Shown: positions 1 through 7,397 of the stretch, piece after piece
How positions within the stretch are numbered: the stretch's first letter is position 1
Layout of the letters: each line of letters starts with the position of its first letter
Origin: Colimorpha_A sp900556615
Lineage (GTDB): Bacteria > Bacillota > Clostridia > Oscillospirales > CAG-272
Assembly (NCBI GenBank): GCA_963598415.1
Contig: CAVBUH010000051.1
Span: 1 to 33,983 of the forward strand
Length of the DNA: 33,983 bases
Reading direction: 5' to 3'
Position numbers and translations under genes: made by a program
Notes under the pieces: generated by a model
Databases searched by the model: none
What the model was told of the DNA's origin: nothing
What the model saw: the letters and a program-made list of their open reading frames with translations, nothing else

Positions 1-560
1 CAAAGCGGTCACTGCCTTGGAACTCCTCTTTCCTATTTCACCGTCAGATAAAGTTCACGAAAAACACCACATTTCACGGATTAATGCTTGTTTTTCCCTC
101 TGTAAACCGAAGAAACGGCTTCATCCAGATAGGAGTGGGGGTTCAAAGGGGGAGGACCATGCGTTGCATTTCCGTTTAGGAAATGCAGCGGTTCTTCCCC
201 TTGCGGTTCTTTCTTTTTGAGATTTTCTTTCTTCGAAGAAAGAAAATCGGGTAGACGTTTTTAGTGTAACTAAATTCCTATTCGCACACTTGCAAAGAAT
301 GCCAAAAAACGTTCTCCCGACTCTTTCAAGAATCCGCTAAATTATTATTTATCTTTTTACTTACTTTATTTATATATTTGTGCCGACCAAAGCACGGTAA
401 AACTGACGAAGCCATTACTCATCGGTTCAAATGTAAAAAGGAAGATTTATTGTAATGTGAGGTTCAATTTCCGGGCCCTTTCAGAGGCTAAGGCTGTATT
501 GGTTTTTGGCGCATCGTACGAACCGTATGGGTTTAATCGTACTTGCTTTTGAAAGGGATA
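1..560. other. gene-free left edge with inverted repeats
   Basis: I see no convincing gene here; the short open frames lack ribosome binding sites and recognisable products. The stretch holds three fold-back sequences. An imperfect hairpin lies at about 145-205 (inner stem TGCATTTCC / GGAAATGCA, outer G-rich and C-rich arms). A perfect 28-bp palindrome spans 221-248. A nested inverted structure spans 476-557: outer arms CCCTTTCA at 476-483 and TGAAAGGG at 550-557, inner arms GTACGA at 516-521 and TCGTAC at 537-542. It ends directly against a family A repeat. Function is unknown. Confidence 0.5.
221..248. repeat. perfect 28-bp palindrome
   Basis: The left half GATTTTCTTTCTTC is followed immediately by its exact reverse complement GAAGAAAGAAAATC, with no loop. 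As RNA it would form a long hairpin with a tight loop; as DNA it is a dyad that could bind a dimeric protein. There is no poly-T tract after it, so a classical terminator is unlikely. It occurs once in the window. Confidence 0.7.
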
Positions 561-740
561 TTATGGCAATACCGCGGGGGCACGGCTAACGCCTTTGCTG
601 CGCATATGCTTGCATCTATTTCGTCATACTTCACCGATTTTGTCGGCAGAGGAACCGCTCTTGTCTCCTCAATTTGTATCTTCTGGCAAAAAAATGCGGC
701 GGCGCATCTGCGCAGCAATCATTGTGCGGTATTGCCTTAT
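561..740 (+). repeat. family A repeat copy 1 (type 1 arms)
   Basis: About 180 bp. It starts TTATGGCAATACCGC and ends GCGGTATTGCCTTATA, so the ends are inverted repeats. The core has the family's CGTCATACTTCAC, GGCAGAGGA and CTCCTCAATT blocks, and the right arm carries AATCATTGTGCGG (type 1). It ends 4 bp beyond the stop codon of the minus-strand isomerase gene at 745, so it lies at that gene's 3' end. The short open frames across it are spurious. Confidence 0.8.
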
Positions 741-744
741 ATTT

Positions 745-1608
745 TCAGCAAAGCTCCCAAAGTCTTTTCATATTTTCAAGCCCCATGCTGATTCCGGTCA
801 GATTATCCTCAACGCCTTCAAATTCAAGCGACAGAAATCCGTTATATCCTGCTCTTTTCAATATTCCGAAGCTTTGATATATTTTCGCTTCTCCGTGTCC
901 TACGATTGTGCCTCTCAGATAATTTCCGGCGCGTGTTCTGAACCAACCGTCTCCCGGAAAAGGCTCTGTCCCGGATTTATAGAGAAAGTCCTTAGCATGA
1001 ACATGGAACGCATAAGATACGAGTTTGGAGACAGAAAGCGCCGGATTTTCGTCTGCACACATAAAATTTCCGAGATCGAGAAGAACTCCGAAATTGCGGT
1101 GTGCCACGCTGTTGACAAGTGCTTCGACTCTGTCGGCGTCCTGTGAGAAGTAACCGTGATTTTCGGTCATCGTTTTGATTCCGAGTGTCTCGGCATATGC
1201 GCTGATTCTTCTGCACCCTTCGGTAAGACGTGGCAGTGCATCGGCATAACCTATCGAATACTTTCGTCCCGAAAAACCGGATGACGCGTCATGACGGAGC
1301 ATAGAAACACCGAGCAGCTTCGCTTTATCAGCCATACGACATATCCGGGCAACTTCTTTGTCAAGGATGCCGTCCGATCCGTTTATCAAATCCGAGCCCA
1401 CACAGAGGCTTACCGCTTCAAGCCCTTTGCTTTTTACATATTCTCCGATTTTTGTAAGCTCATTATCGGCGGTGTCAAGCCAATACGCCTCGGTAAATTC
1501 TATTCCGTTGAAGCCAAGCTCAGCGGCTTTATCAATCATTCCGTATATACCGAGTTTATCTGCCGATGAATATCTGCCGAAACTATAGCTGTTTACACAA
1601 TATTTCAT
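745..1608 (-). CDS. sugar phosphate isomerase/epimerase-like TIM-barrel protein
   Basis: A 287-residue protein of the xylose-isomerase-like TIM-barrel superfamily (IolE/IolH/EboC-like). These enzymes isomerise, epimerise or cleave sugars and inositols using a divalent metal. The usual four metal ligands are visible: E149 (in TENHGY), D178 (in LLDLGNF), H204 (in FHVHAKD) and E262 (in SLEFEG). The length is typical and there is no signal peptide, so it is cytoplasmic. The start is fixed by GGAGGGAG six bases upstream of the ATG. It lies only 12 bp after the stop of the Gfo/Idh/MocA gene on the same strand, so the two are almost certainly co-transcribed. The family is certain; the substrate is not. 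The pairing suggests a 3-keto sugar, inositol or glycoside pathway (inference). Confidence 0.85.
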   Translation of the reverse strand: MKYCVNSYSFGRYSSADKLGIYGMIDKAAELGFNGIEFTEAYWLDTADNELTKIGEYVKSKGLEAVSLCVGSDLINGSDGILDKEVARICRMADKAKLLGVSMLRHDASSGFSGRKYSIGYADALPRLTEGCRRISAYAETLGIKTMTENHGYFSQDADRVEALVNSVAHRNFGVLLDLGNFMCADENPALSVSKLVSYAFHVHAKDFLYKSGTEPFPGDGWFRTRAGNYLRGTIVGHGEAKIYQSFGILKRAGYNGFLSLEFEGVEDNLTGISMGLENMKRLWELC

Positions 1609-1620
1609 GCGCTCCCTCCG

Positions 1621-2682
1621 TTATCTTTGGATTTCTACTGCTTTTCCTGTGACAGCCGATTCATATATGGCATCAATGATCCTCATAAGCTCGACGCCGT
1701 CCTCGGCGGGGGCGCGGCAGGGAGAAATGCCGCTTACCGCATCTATGAAACCGAGGATTTCTCTCTCGAAAAGTCCGTTGAAGGAGAGTGCAGTACTGTC
1801 TGCCGGTGAAACATTGACAAATCTTCCGGCAAGCTGTGTATATATTTCAAGCTCGGGGTCAATACGGCATCCTGCGTTGGTTCCGAAAAGCTCGATATTA
1901 CCGATATCCTTTTTGATATTGAGATTAAAGCTTGCTTCAACGGAAAGGGTAAGTCCGCTGTCAAATTTAATAAGAGCGGTGGTAAAATCCTCGACACTGT
2001 AGGGATCGTTCTTCGTTTCGACCGTCCAGCCCTTATTTCCGCCGCCTGCGCGGTTGGGACCGAGATTGCTGTAGCAGGAGCCGTACGCGGAGATAGGCTT
2101 CGGAAGCCCGGCAAGATATCTTACAAGGTCGATGACATGAACGCCGAGATCGATAAGAGGACCTCCTCCCGATTTTGATTTATCTCCGAACCAGCCGCCC
2201 GGACAACCGTTTCTGCGGAGATAGGTTGCTTTCGCATAATAGATATCTCCGAAGGTGCCTGCGCCGATAAATTGCTTCAAAGCATCAGCGTCATTTCCGA
2301 AACGGCGGACAAATCCAATTTGGAGAAGCTTTCCTGTTTCCTCCGAAGCTTTTTGCATTTCTTCTGCTTCTTCCGCATTCATTGCCATTGGTTTTTCGCA
2401 GAGAACATTCGCCCCTCCGCGGAGTGCGGCAATCGTTGCGCCCTTATGTTCTGCATTCCATGTACAAACGCTTACACAGTCAAGCTCTTCTTTTCGCAGC
2501 ATTTCGTTATAATCGGTGTATTCACTCGGTATTCCGTATTGCTTGCAGTAGCCGTGCAGCTTTGCTTCATCTATGTCGCAGGCTGCAACCACCTCGACGC
2601 GATCGGACAGCCGCTTGTAGCCCGCCATATGACAGTGGCTGATATTTCCGGTACCGATAATGCCTATTCGTAGTTTTTTCAT
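1621..2682 (-). CDS. Gfo/Idh/MocA family oxidoreductase
   Basis: A 353-residue NAD(P)-dependent dehydrogenase of the Gfo/Idh/MocA family. The Rossmann fold opens with GIIGTGNI (residues 7-14), the family EKP motif is at 96-98, and the catalytic D178 and H182 lie in PLIDLGVHVIDL. Such enzymes oxidise a hydroxyl of sugars, inositols or glycosides. A longer open frame exists upstream, but the ATG at 2682 is preceded by GGAAAGGAAATTAAA and begins the canonical KKLRIGIIG strand, so I chose it. It is first of a tight pair with the TIM-barrel gene (12 bp gap). A family A repeat sits 41-222 bp upstream, in the presumed 5' leader. I saw no clear promoter between the repeat and the gene. The exact substrate cannot be read from the sequence. 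Confidence 0.88.
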   Translation of the reverse strand: MKKLRIGIIGTGNISHCHMAGYKRLSDRVEVVAACDIDEAKLHGYCKQYGIPSEYTDYNEMLRKEELDCVSVCTWNAEHKGATIAALRGGANVLCEKPMAMNAEEAEEMQKASEETGKLLQIGFVRRFGNDADALKQFIGAGTFGDIYYAKATYLRRNGCPGGWFGDKSKSGGGPLIDLGVHVIDLVRYLAGLPKPISAYGSCYSNLGPNRAGGGNKGWTVETKNDPYSVEDFTTALIKFDSGLTLSVEASFNLNIKKDIGNIELFGTNAGCRIDPELEIYTQLAGRFVNVSPADSTALSFNGLFEREILGFIDAVSGISPCRAPAEDGVELMRIIDAIYESAVTGKAVEIQR

Positions 2683-2722
2683 TTTAATTTCCTTTCCGCC
2701 GCGCTCGGCGGCACAAACAGTG

Positions 2723-2904
2723 TTGAGGCAACGCCTCCGGGTGTTATGGCTAACGCTTATGTTGCGCATTTGTTTGCAGCTTTCCCGTCATGCTTCACCA
2801 ATTTCGTCGGTAGAGGAGTTACTCTTGCCTTCTCAATTGGTGTTGTCTGACGAAAAATCCGGCGGCATAGCTGCACAACAATCATTGCGCGGTATTGCCT
2901 TAAA
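2723..2904 (+). repeat. family A repeat copy 2 (type 1 arms)
   Basis: About 180 bp, starting TTGAGGCAACGCCTCCGG and ending GCGCGGTATTGCCTTAA, with the standard family core and the type 1 right arm (CAACAATCATTGCGC). The left terminus is more diverged than in other copies. It lies in the 5' region of the minus-strand oxidoreductase gene, so any transcript from further upstream must read through it. A partial family D element follows directly at 2911. Confidence 0.8.
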
Positions 2905-2910
2905 TTTTTT

Positions 2911-2981
2911 CCTGTTTTTTGACCTTGCTGTTCAATAAATCATCTCGGAAATCTGCATAGCCGATTGATTCAGCGATTCCC
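2911..2981 (+). repeat. partial family D repeat
   Basis: This 71-bp stretch matches the right half of the full family D element at 13488-13656. Shared blocks are CCTG..TTTTTTG.CCTTGC.GTTCAA, ATCATCTCGGA, CTGCATAGCCGATT and ATTCAGC.ATTCC. The left half is missing. It abuts a family A copy, as the full D element also does. Confidence 0.7.
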
Positions 2982-3381
2982 TATTTCCGCGGTCAAGCAT
3001 GGATTGGTTTTTGCTGCCGGGAATCCGTTTTAGAGTGCAGACAAAACCAAGTTGGGGCTTTTCCCAATTCCCATTTAGGCGCTTTTGGAAAAAATCACCC
3101 TAAAAATTTGCAAGAACTTTAAAAAAGATTATTAGGGACATAAAACCATTAAGCGGAGGCGGGGTTCTGCAAAATACTCTGGTTTTTGTTTGCACTTATC
3201 ATAGCTTGATAAGACGTGATTTTAGCTAATTTTTCCCATATTTGCAGAGGAACCCGACAGGGAAAAATGTTTTCTGCTGTTTTTTCAAAAGAAAATACAG
3301 AGAACAATATTCCCCTTTTTCCGAATATTCCATCCCTTTTTGATAAAACATAACTCCTATACAGCACCGCGGTTTGTTGCT
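2982..3381. other. intergenic stretch without a convincing gene
   Basis: About 400 bp between the two minus-strand sugar genes. A 72-codon minus-strand open frame exists at 3149-3367 but has no recognisable domain and no supporting ribosome binding site. Two small dyads are visible: CTTATCA / TGATAAG at 3193-3211 with a 5-nt loop, and TTGGG / CCCAA near 3050. I see nothing else. Confidence 0.4.
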
Positions 3382-4236
3382 TTATCCTGCGATAACGGTG
3401 CGAAGAAACTCGGCGGCGTCTCCGATATCTTTGGCAGGATCGTTTCCCGCCTCACGCTCGATAGTAAGGAAGCCCCGGTATCCGATCTCCTCAAGTGCTT
3501 TTAAGTAAGCAGGGAAATCGACGCTTCCCTTTCCGAGAGGAACCTCTCGGAAATATTCGATCCCCTGCATTTCGGCGGGAACGGGATGAAGGATGCCGTA
3601 AATGTATTCGGGATTTCCGTCATGAAGCTTAATCCCATCCTTGGCATGAGTATGAACAATGTATTTTTGAAGTGTGTGTACCGCTTTTACCGGATCATCT
3701 CCCGTCACCATTACGAGGTTGGCAGGATCCAGGTTTACGGCGACTCCGGTGGAGTCGAGAGAGTCCAGAAAGGTTTTCAGTGTTTCAGAGGTTTCAGGTC
3801 CCGTTTCAATGGCAAAATGAGCGTTTACGCTGTCGGCATAGCGACTGAGTTCAAAGCAGGCTTCCTGCATAATCTTATATCTTTCATGAGAAGGATCGGA
3901 GGGAACAACGCCAATGTGGGTAGTAACAATATCAGTTTCCAATTCTTTGGCAAGATCCAGAATACGTTTTGATTTTTCGATCAGTTCTGGATTTTTATCT
4001 TTATCTCCGAAGCCGTGACCGAGGTCTCCGCAAAGGGCGGAAAAAACAAGTCCGTTTGACTTTACCATATCAAGAAGCTCTCTGATTTTTGCAGGCGTCA
4101 TATTCTCGGGAGAATGCTCTCCGTAGGTCGCATACATTTGAAAGCCGTGGGCGCCGATCTTCACTGTTTTTTCGATTGCCTCTTTTACCGGAAGTCTGAA
4201 GGAATCAAGCATGACTCCTATGGGAAAATTATACAT
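3382..4236 (-). CDS. sugar phosphate isomerase/epimerase-like TIM-barrel protein
   Basis: A 284-residue cytoplasmic protein of the same xylose-isomerase-like TIM-barrel superfamily as the gene at 745 but clearly a different branch. The metal-ligand pattern E144 (AIETGPE), D170 (NLDPANL), H197 (HTHAKD) and E260 (LTIERE) is intact, which predicts an active metal-dependent isomerase, epimerase or lyase. The start is fixed by GGAGG seven bases before the ATG. A consensus promoter (TTGACA, 17 bp, TATCAT) lies just upstream at 4273-4301. Its stop is 700 bp before the oxidoreductase gene on the same strand, with two repeats between, so co-transcription is possible but not shown. Confidence 0.87.
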   Translation of the reverse strand: MYNFPIGVMLDSFRLPVKEAIEKTVKIGAHGFQMYATYGEHSPENMTPAKIRELLDMVKSNGLVFSALCGDLGHGFGDKDKNPELIEKSKRILDLAKELETDIVTTHIGVVPSDPSHERYKIMQEACFELSRYADSVNAHFAIETGPETSETLKTFLDSLDSTGVAVNLDPANLVMVTGDDPVKAVHTLQKYIVHTHAKDGIKLHDGNPEYIYGILHPVPAEMQGIEYFREVPLGKGSVDFPAYLKALEEIGYRGFLTIEREAGNDPAKDIGDAAEFLRTVIAG

Positions 4237-4272
4237 GGGATGTCCTCCATATCATTTTTATTATGTAAAAAT

Positions 4273-4301
4273 ATGATACAATATTGAAAACTCTTTGTCA
4301 A
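4273..4301 (-). promoter_or_regulatory. housekeeping-type promoter for the TIM-barrel gene
   Basis: On the minus strand TTGACA (4301-4296) and TATCAT (4278-4273) are separated by exactly 17 bp, a near-perfect sigma-70/sigma-A promoter. It is 37 bp from the start codon of the gene ending at 3382. No operator dyad is evident over it. Confidence 0.75.
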
Positions 4302-4514
4302 TAATCTATCTTGCAGGTCAGGTTAACAATATTGCTGTTTTGAGTTTTTTGTTAACGGTTAGTACTTCAAACTTTGATCGACGGACTATCGACAATGCAT
4401 ATATTGTAGTGTACAATGAAATTGTTAGTCGCTTATTTTTGTTGAAGAAAGAAAAAAACGAGATAAGAATCATCGGTTCCAGAGCCGTATGTTTTCTAAA
4501 ACGGAGATATTCTT

Positions 4515-4740
4515 CTATTTTAATGTTGGTAATTACGGCTAAAATGTTTTCCGCTCCGGAAGCCCGTACAACTGCAACGTATATAAAATTGACGGAAATG
4601 AGGCCGACGCTATGATCGATATCATAGCAAGCGGGAACTCGTATAAAATTAAGCTGACAAACTATAATTTGTATCTGACGCATAACGTCAACAAAAACAG
4701 TATTGAAATTCGACTGTGTTTCCCTTGGAAACAAAAATAG
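4515..4740 (+). pseudogene. decayed ricin-type (beta-trefoil) lectin-like fragment
   Basis: Reading in the frame that ends at TAG 4738-4740 gives YFNVGNYG, an in-frame stop, then a stretch including YNCNVYKIDGNEA and KIKLTNYNLYLTH. This resembles beta-trefoil (RicinB/CBM13) repeats of secreted clostridial proteins, in which a bound-ligand sentence of this type is common. There is no start codon or ribosome binding site, and the reading frame is interrupted, so it is most likely the remnant C-terminus of a lost exported carbohydrate-binding protein. Upstream of about 4515 no reading frame can be followed. The identification rests on resemblance only. Confidence 0.35.
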
Positions 4741-4787
4741 GTTGCTCCCATTTTTAAGGAGAATTTACGCTTGAAATAACGGTATAA

Positions 4788-4905
4788 AAAGTGAGATTTC
4801 ATGTAATTTTCACGCTACTGTCCTGACAAAATATCGGTGCTTTGTCGGTAAGATATGCGTCAGGAGATCAAGCGCCTCGTGCTATATTAATAAGATAGCG
4901 CAGGG
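4788..4905 (+). other. cluster of small hairpins upstream of rimO promoter
   Basis: Three successive dyads lie here: GTGA..TCAC at about 4791-4813; TCCTGAC 4821-4827 with GTCAGGA 4859-4865, enclosing ATATC / GATAT; and GTGCTAT 4879-4885 with ATAGCGC 4895-4901. There is no open frame. They lie upstream of the rimO promoter, so they are not part of its leader. They could be a small structured transcript or remains of a repeat. The remaining bases from 4741 to 4967 show nothing else. Confidence 0.25.
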
Positions 4906-4967
4906 AATAGCTCTCGGTACGTATAAAATTTGACTTTTTTAACATCGCCTTCTTTGCCGATATACTA

Positions 4968-4996
4968 TTGACACAGGGGCGTAAAAGTATTATAAT
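4968..4996 (+). promoter_or_regulatory. consensus promoter for rimO-pgsA
   Basis: TTGACA at 4968-4973 and TATAAT at 4991-4996 with a 17-bp spacer: a perfect sigma-A promoter. It leaves a leader of roughly 90 nt before the rimO start codon. No operator-like dyad overlaps it, consistent with constitutive housekeeping expression. Confidence 0.85.
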
Positions 4997-5094
4997 AAAT
5001 CTGTATAACAGTGATAATTTATATCAGAGCGACGTACTGTTGGCTGAACGTAAAAATAATGCTGATATAAAAGGTATATAAAGGAAGAAACAGA

Positions 5095-6423
5095 ATGAAT
5101 AAACCGAAAATCGGCTTTGTATCCCTCGGATGTCCGAAAAATCAGATCGACACTGAGGTGATGCTGAAGGAACTGTCGGATGCGGGATATGAAATAACGG
5201 CAGAGGATATCTCCGCGGATATCATCGTCATCAATACCTGCGCTTTCATAGAAAGCGCTAAAAAAGAAGCTATTGACAATATTCTTGATATTGCATGGCT
5301 CAAAAAGCACAGAAAGCTGAAGGGAATCATCTGCTGTGGCTGTCTTGCGGAAAGATACCGCGAGCAGGTCTTTACCGAGCTTCCGGAGGTGGATGCTGTC
5401 GTTGGTACCGGAAGTATACACAATATTGTTCAGGCGGTCGAAGAGGTATGGAAGGGCAGAAAATACATCTCCTGCGAAAAAAATGAATGCCTTCGCCTTG
5501 GAGGGGAGAGAGTCATAACCACGCCTGACTATACCGCGTACATAAAGATTGCCGAGGGCTGTGATAATCGATGCTCTTACTGTGCCATTCCGATGATAAG
5601 GGGGGGATTTCGGTCCCGTCCCATTGAAGATCTTGTTGCGGAGGCAAAGGAGCTTGAGACGCTCGGCGTAAAAGAGCTTGTTATCGTTGCTCAGGATACT
5701 ACCCGGTACGGTCTTGATCTGTATGGAGAATACAGCCTTGCAAGACTTTTGAAAGCGCTTACCGCCGAAACATCCATTCCGTGGTTCAGACTGCTGTATT
5801 GCTATCCCGACAAGATAACAGACGAGCTTATTGACGAGATACGTGGGAACGACCGTGTTCTTCATTATATCGACCTCCCGATTCAGCATATTTCCGACAG
5901 GATACTAAAATCGATGAATCGTCACGGAGACGGTGCATTGGTACGCGATACGGTGCGGCGTCTGCGTGAGGGCGTGCCGGGGATTGTGATCCGAACGACC
6001 GCTATCGTAGGTTTTCCCGGAGAAACGGAAGAAGATTATACCGAGCTCTGCGAATATATAAAGGAAGCAAAATTCGACCGCTTCGGAGCTTTTACTTACT
6101 CCCGTGAGGAGGATACGCCTGCATACGATTTTCCTGATCAGATTGACGAACAGGTTAAGCAGGACCGTTACGACGGCATTATGTCCATACAGCTTGAAAT
6201 ACACGGAGAGCTTAACGCCGCGAAGCTGGGGACGGAAGTGACAGTTCTCTGCGAGGGCTTTGATCCCGTTGCGGAAACCTATTACGGAAGAAGCGCCGCC
6301 GACGCTCCCGATATCGATGGAAAAGTCTATTTCTCGTCAAAGAAAAAGCCTGCCGAGGGCGACTTTGTAAAGGTCAGAATCACCGATGCTGTAGACTATG
6401 ATCTCTACGGCGAAGCGGAATGA
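5095..6423 (+). CDS. rimO: ribosomal protein uS12 methylthiotransferase RimO
   Basis: A 442-residue radical-SAM methylthiotransferase that adds a methylthio group to an aspartate of ribosomal protein uS12. The N-terminal MTTase domain carries the three cysteines for the auxiliary iron-sulfur cluster at C13 (SLGCPKNQ), C49 (INTCAF) and C83 (GCLAERY). The radical SAM CxxxCxxC motif is C156, C160 and C163 (CDNRCSYC). A C-terminal TRAM domain (about 375-440) binds the substrate. The SLGCPKNQ(I/V)DTE opening separates RimO from the tRNA enzyme MiaB. The ATG follows AAAGGAAG. It is followed 13 bp later by pgsA, a pairing common in Clostridia. Full length and apparently intact. Confidence 0.96.
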   Translation: MNKPKIGFVSLGCPKNQIDTEVMLKELSDAGYEITAEDISADIIVINTCAFIESAKKEAIDNILDIAWLKKHRKLKGIICCGCLAERYREQVFTELPEVDAVVGTGSIHNIVQAVEEVWKGRKYISCEKNECLRLGGERVITTPDYTAYIKIAEGCDNRCSYCAIPMIRGGFRSRPIEDLVAEAKELETLGVKELVIVAQDTTRYGLDLYGEYSLARLLKALTAETSIPWFRLLYCYPDKITDELIDEIRGNDRVLHYIDLPIQHISDRILKSMNRHGDGALVRDTVRRLREGVPGIVIRTTAIVGFPGETEEDYTELCEYIKEAKFDRFGAFTYSREEDTPAYDFPDQIDEQVKQDRYDGIMSIQLEIHGELNAAKLGTEVTVLCEGFDPVAETYYGRSAADAPDIDGKVYFSSKKKPAEGDFVKVRITDAVDYDLYGEAE

Positions 6424-6436
6424 AAGGAAATTTATT

Positions 6437-7012
6437 ATGAATCTGCCGAATAAATTAACGATACTCCGGATAATCCTTGTCCCTATCTGCATGTTTTTTA
6501 TTGCTTTTACCGGAATGGACGATACGCTTGCGAGAGTAATCGCACTTGTTCTTTTTTCTCTTACCTCGCTGACCGATATGCTTGACGGAAAGATAGCAAG
6601 AAAATATAACCTTATTACCGATTTCGGAAAATTTCTTGATCCTGTCGCCGATAAACTGCTGATTATCGGTTCTTATCTTGCTGTTCTTGTTCGCTACCGT
6701 GAGAATGCGGTGTTTGTTCAGGTTATGTTTTGGTGTTTATTTATCATTTTTTTCCGTGAGCTTGCCGTTACCTCTCTCCGCATGATTGTTTCCGACAAGG
6801 TGGTTATTGCCGCAAATTGGATGGGAAAATGCAAGACCGTTTCTCAGATGGTTTGCGTTATTGTTGTCCTTTTAGAGCCGATCTTCTTCGGAGGAGCCGA
6901 CTGTCTCCTGATTGGAAGCTATGTGACGGTATGCTTTTCGGCAGTCATGACGCTTATCTCGGGAATCCACTATTTTAAAGCTTATTGGCCTTATCTGAAT
7001 CCCAATAAATAA
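6437..7012 (+). CDS. pgsA: CDP-diacylglycerol--glycerol-3-phosphate 3-phosphatidyltransferase
   Basis: A 191-residue integral membrane enzyme that makes phosphatidylglycerol phosphate, the committed step to phosphatidylglycerol and cardiolipin. The CDP-alcohol phosphatidyltransferase signature DxxDGxxARx8GxxxDxxxD is complete: D47, D50, G51, A54, R55, G64, D68 and D72. Several hydrophobic membrane segments follow. An earlier in-frame ATG overlaps rimO, but the ATG at 6437 is preceded by AAAGGAAA and begins the usual MNLPNKLTxLR sequence. It is translationally close to rimO (13 bp gap). In many Clostridia cinA and recA follow; here the stop is followed within 2 bp by repeats of families C, B and A. 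Confidence 0.95.
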   Translation: MNLPNKLTILRIILVPICMFFIAFTGMDDTLARVIALVLFSLTSLTDMLDGKIARKYNLITDFGKFLDPVADKLLIIGSYLAVLVRYRENAVFVQVMFWCLFIIFFRELAVTSLRMIVSDKVVIAANWMGKCKTVSQMVCVIVVLLEPIFFGGADCLLIGSYVTVCFSAVMTLISGIHYFKAYWPYLNPNK

Positions 7013-7013
7013 A

Positions 7014-7069
7014 GGGGAACCTCAAAAAATGCACTGTACAGATTCGGCTCGGACTGTTTGCCGTCTATG
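7014..7069 (+). repeat. internally deleted family C repeat
   Basis: It begins GGGGAACCTCAAAAAATGCACTG, like the left end of family C (GGGTACCTTAAAAACCTCACTG), and continues with a shortened middle ending CCGTCTATGAA as in the right part of C. About 100 internal bases are missing. It runs straight into family B copy 1, so the two are fused. Confidence 0.55.
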
Positions 7070-7149
7070 AATTTAAATGGTCAAAATTGCGGATTTCGTC
7101 CGCAAAACCCGACTTCGTGGGGGTAGTCGCACGTTAGTGCGACTACCCC
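7070..7149 (+). repeat. family B repeat copy 1 (5'-truncated) with terminator-like hairpin
   Basis: It contains the last two hairpins of family B. TTGCGGA at 7087-7093 pairs with TCCGCAA. A perfect 13-bp stem GGGGTAGTCGCAC (7120-7132) pairs with GTGCGACTACCCC (7137-7149) around a GTTA loop. The stem differs from the other copies by paired changes that keep base pairing. Only two Ts follow, so it is a weaker terminator than copy 2. It lies just after pgsA. Confidence 0.75.
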
Positions 7150-7157
7150 TTGAATCC

Positions 7158-7211
7158 CGAAAAATCTGACGGCGCATCTGTACTGTCATAACCCGGCGGT
7201 ATTGCCTTAAA
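7158..7211 (+). repeat. partial family A repeat copy 3 (type 2 right arm)
   Basis: Only the right third of family A remains: CGAAAAATCTGACGGCGCATCTG to CCGGCGGTATTGCCTTAA. The arm has the type 2 sequence (CTGTACTGTCATAACCCGGCGG) instead of the type 1 AATCATTGTGCGG. It follows family B copy 1 directly. From 7212 to 7350 only a small hairpin AAGGGGC / GCCCCTT (7217-7249) is visible. Confidence 0.7.
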
Positions 7212-7352
7212 TCTAAAAGGGGCTGCGTGCGGGAACGTGTATGCCCCTTGAATATTTTTCGTGCCGAAGCTTTTTGTTTCTTACGCAATCGGATGTTTGC
7301 CGCATTCATTGTTCGATTAACGGCGGCTTCTTTATATCCCGTAACTAAAAAA

Positions 7353-7397
7353 AGGAGACGGAAGCAGAAGCTTCCGTCTGTATGGTAAAATGTGATG
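7353..7397 (+). promoter_or_regulatory. Shine-Dalgarno separated from mnmM start by a hairpin
   Basis: The only good ribosome binding sequence, AAAGGAG (7351-7357), is 37 bases before the ATG at 7395. Between them lies a perfect stem: AGACGGAAGC (7356-7365), loop AGAA, GCTTCCGTCT (7370-7379). If folded, it would bring the binding site to about 15 nt from the ATG, or 12 from a GTG at 7392. On the minus strand the same hairpin is followed by CCTTTTTTT and could act as a terminator. Which role applies is not settled by sequence. Confidence 0.5.

Noticed and set aside
595..1146. 183-codon plus-strand open frame
   Set aside because: It starts inside family A copy 1 and continues antisense to the TIM-barrel gene, so it is a shadow.
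4295..4615. 106-codon plus-strand open frame
   Set aside because: No ribosome binding site or recognisable product. The neighbouring frame over 4515-4740 reads more like a decayed lectin.
4990..5889. 299-codon minus-strand open frame
   Set aside because: It covers the rimO promoter and half of rimO in antisense; the product has no recognisable motif and no ribosome binding site.
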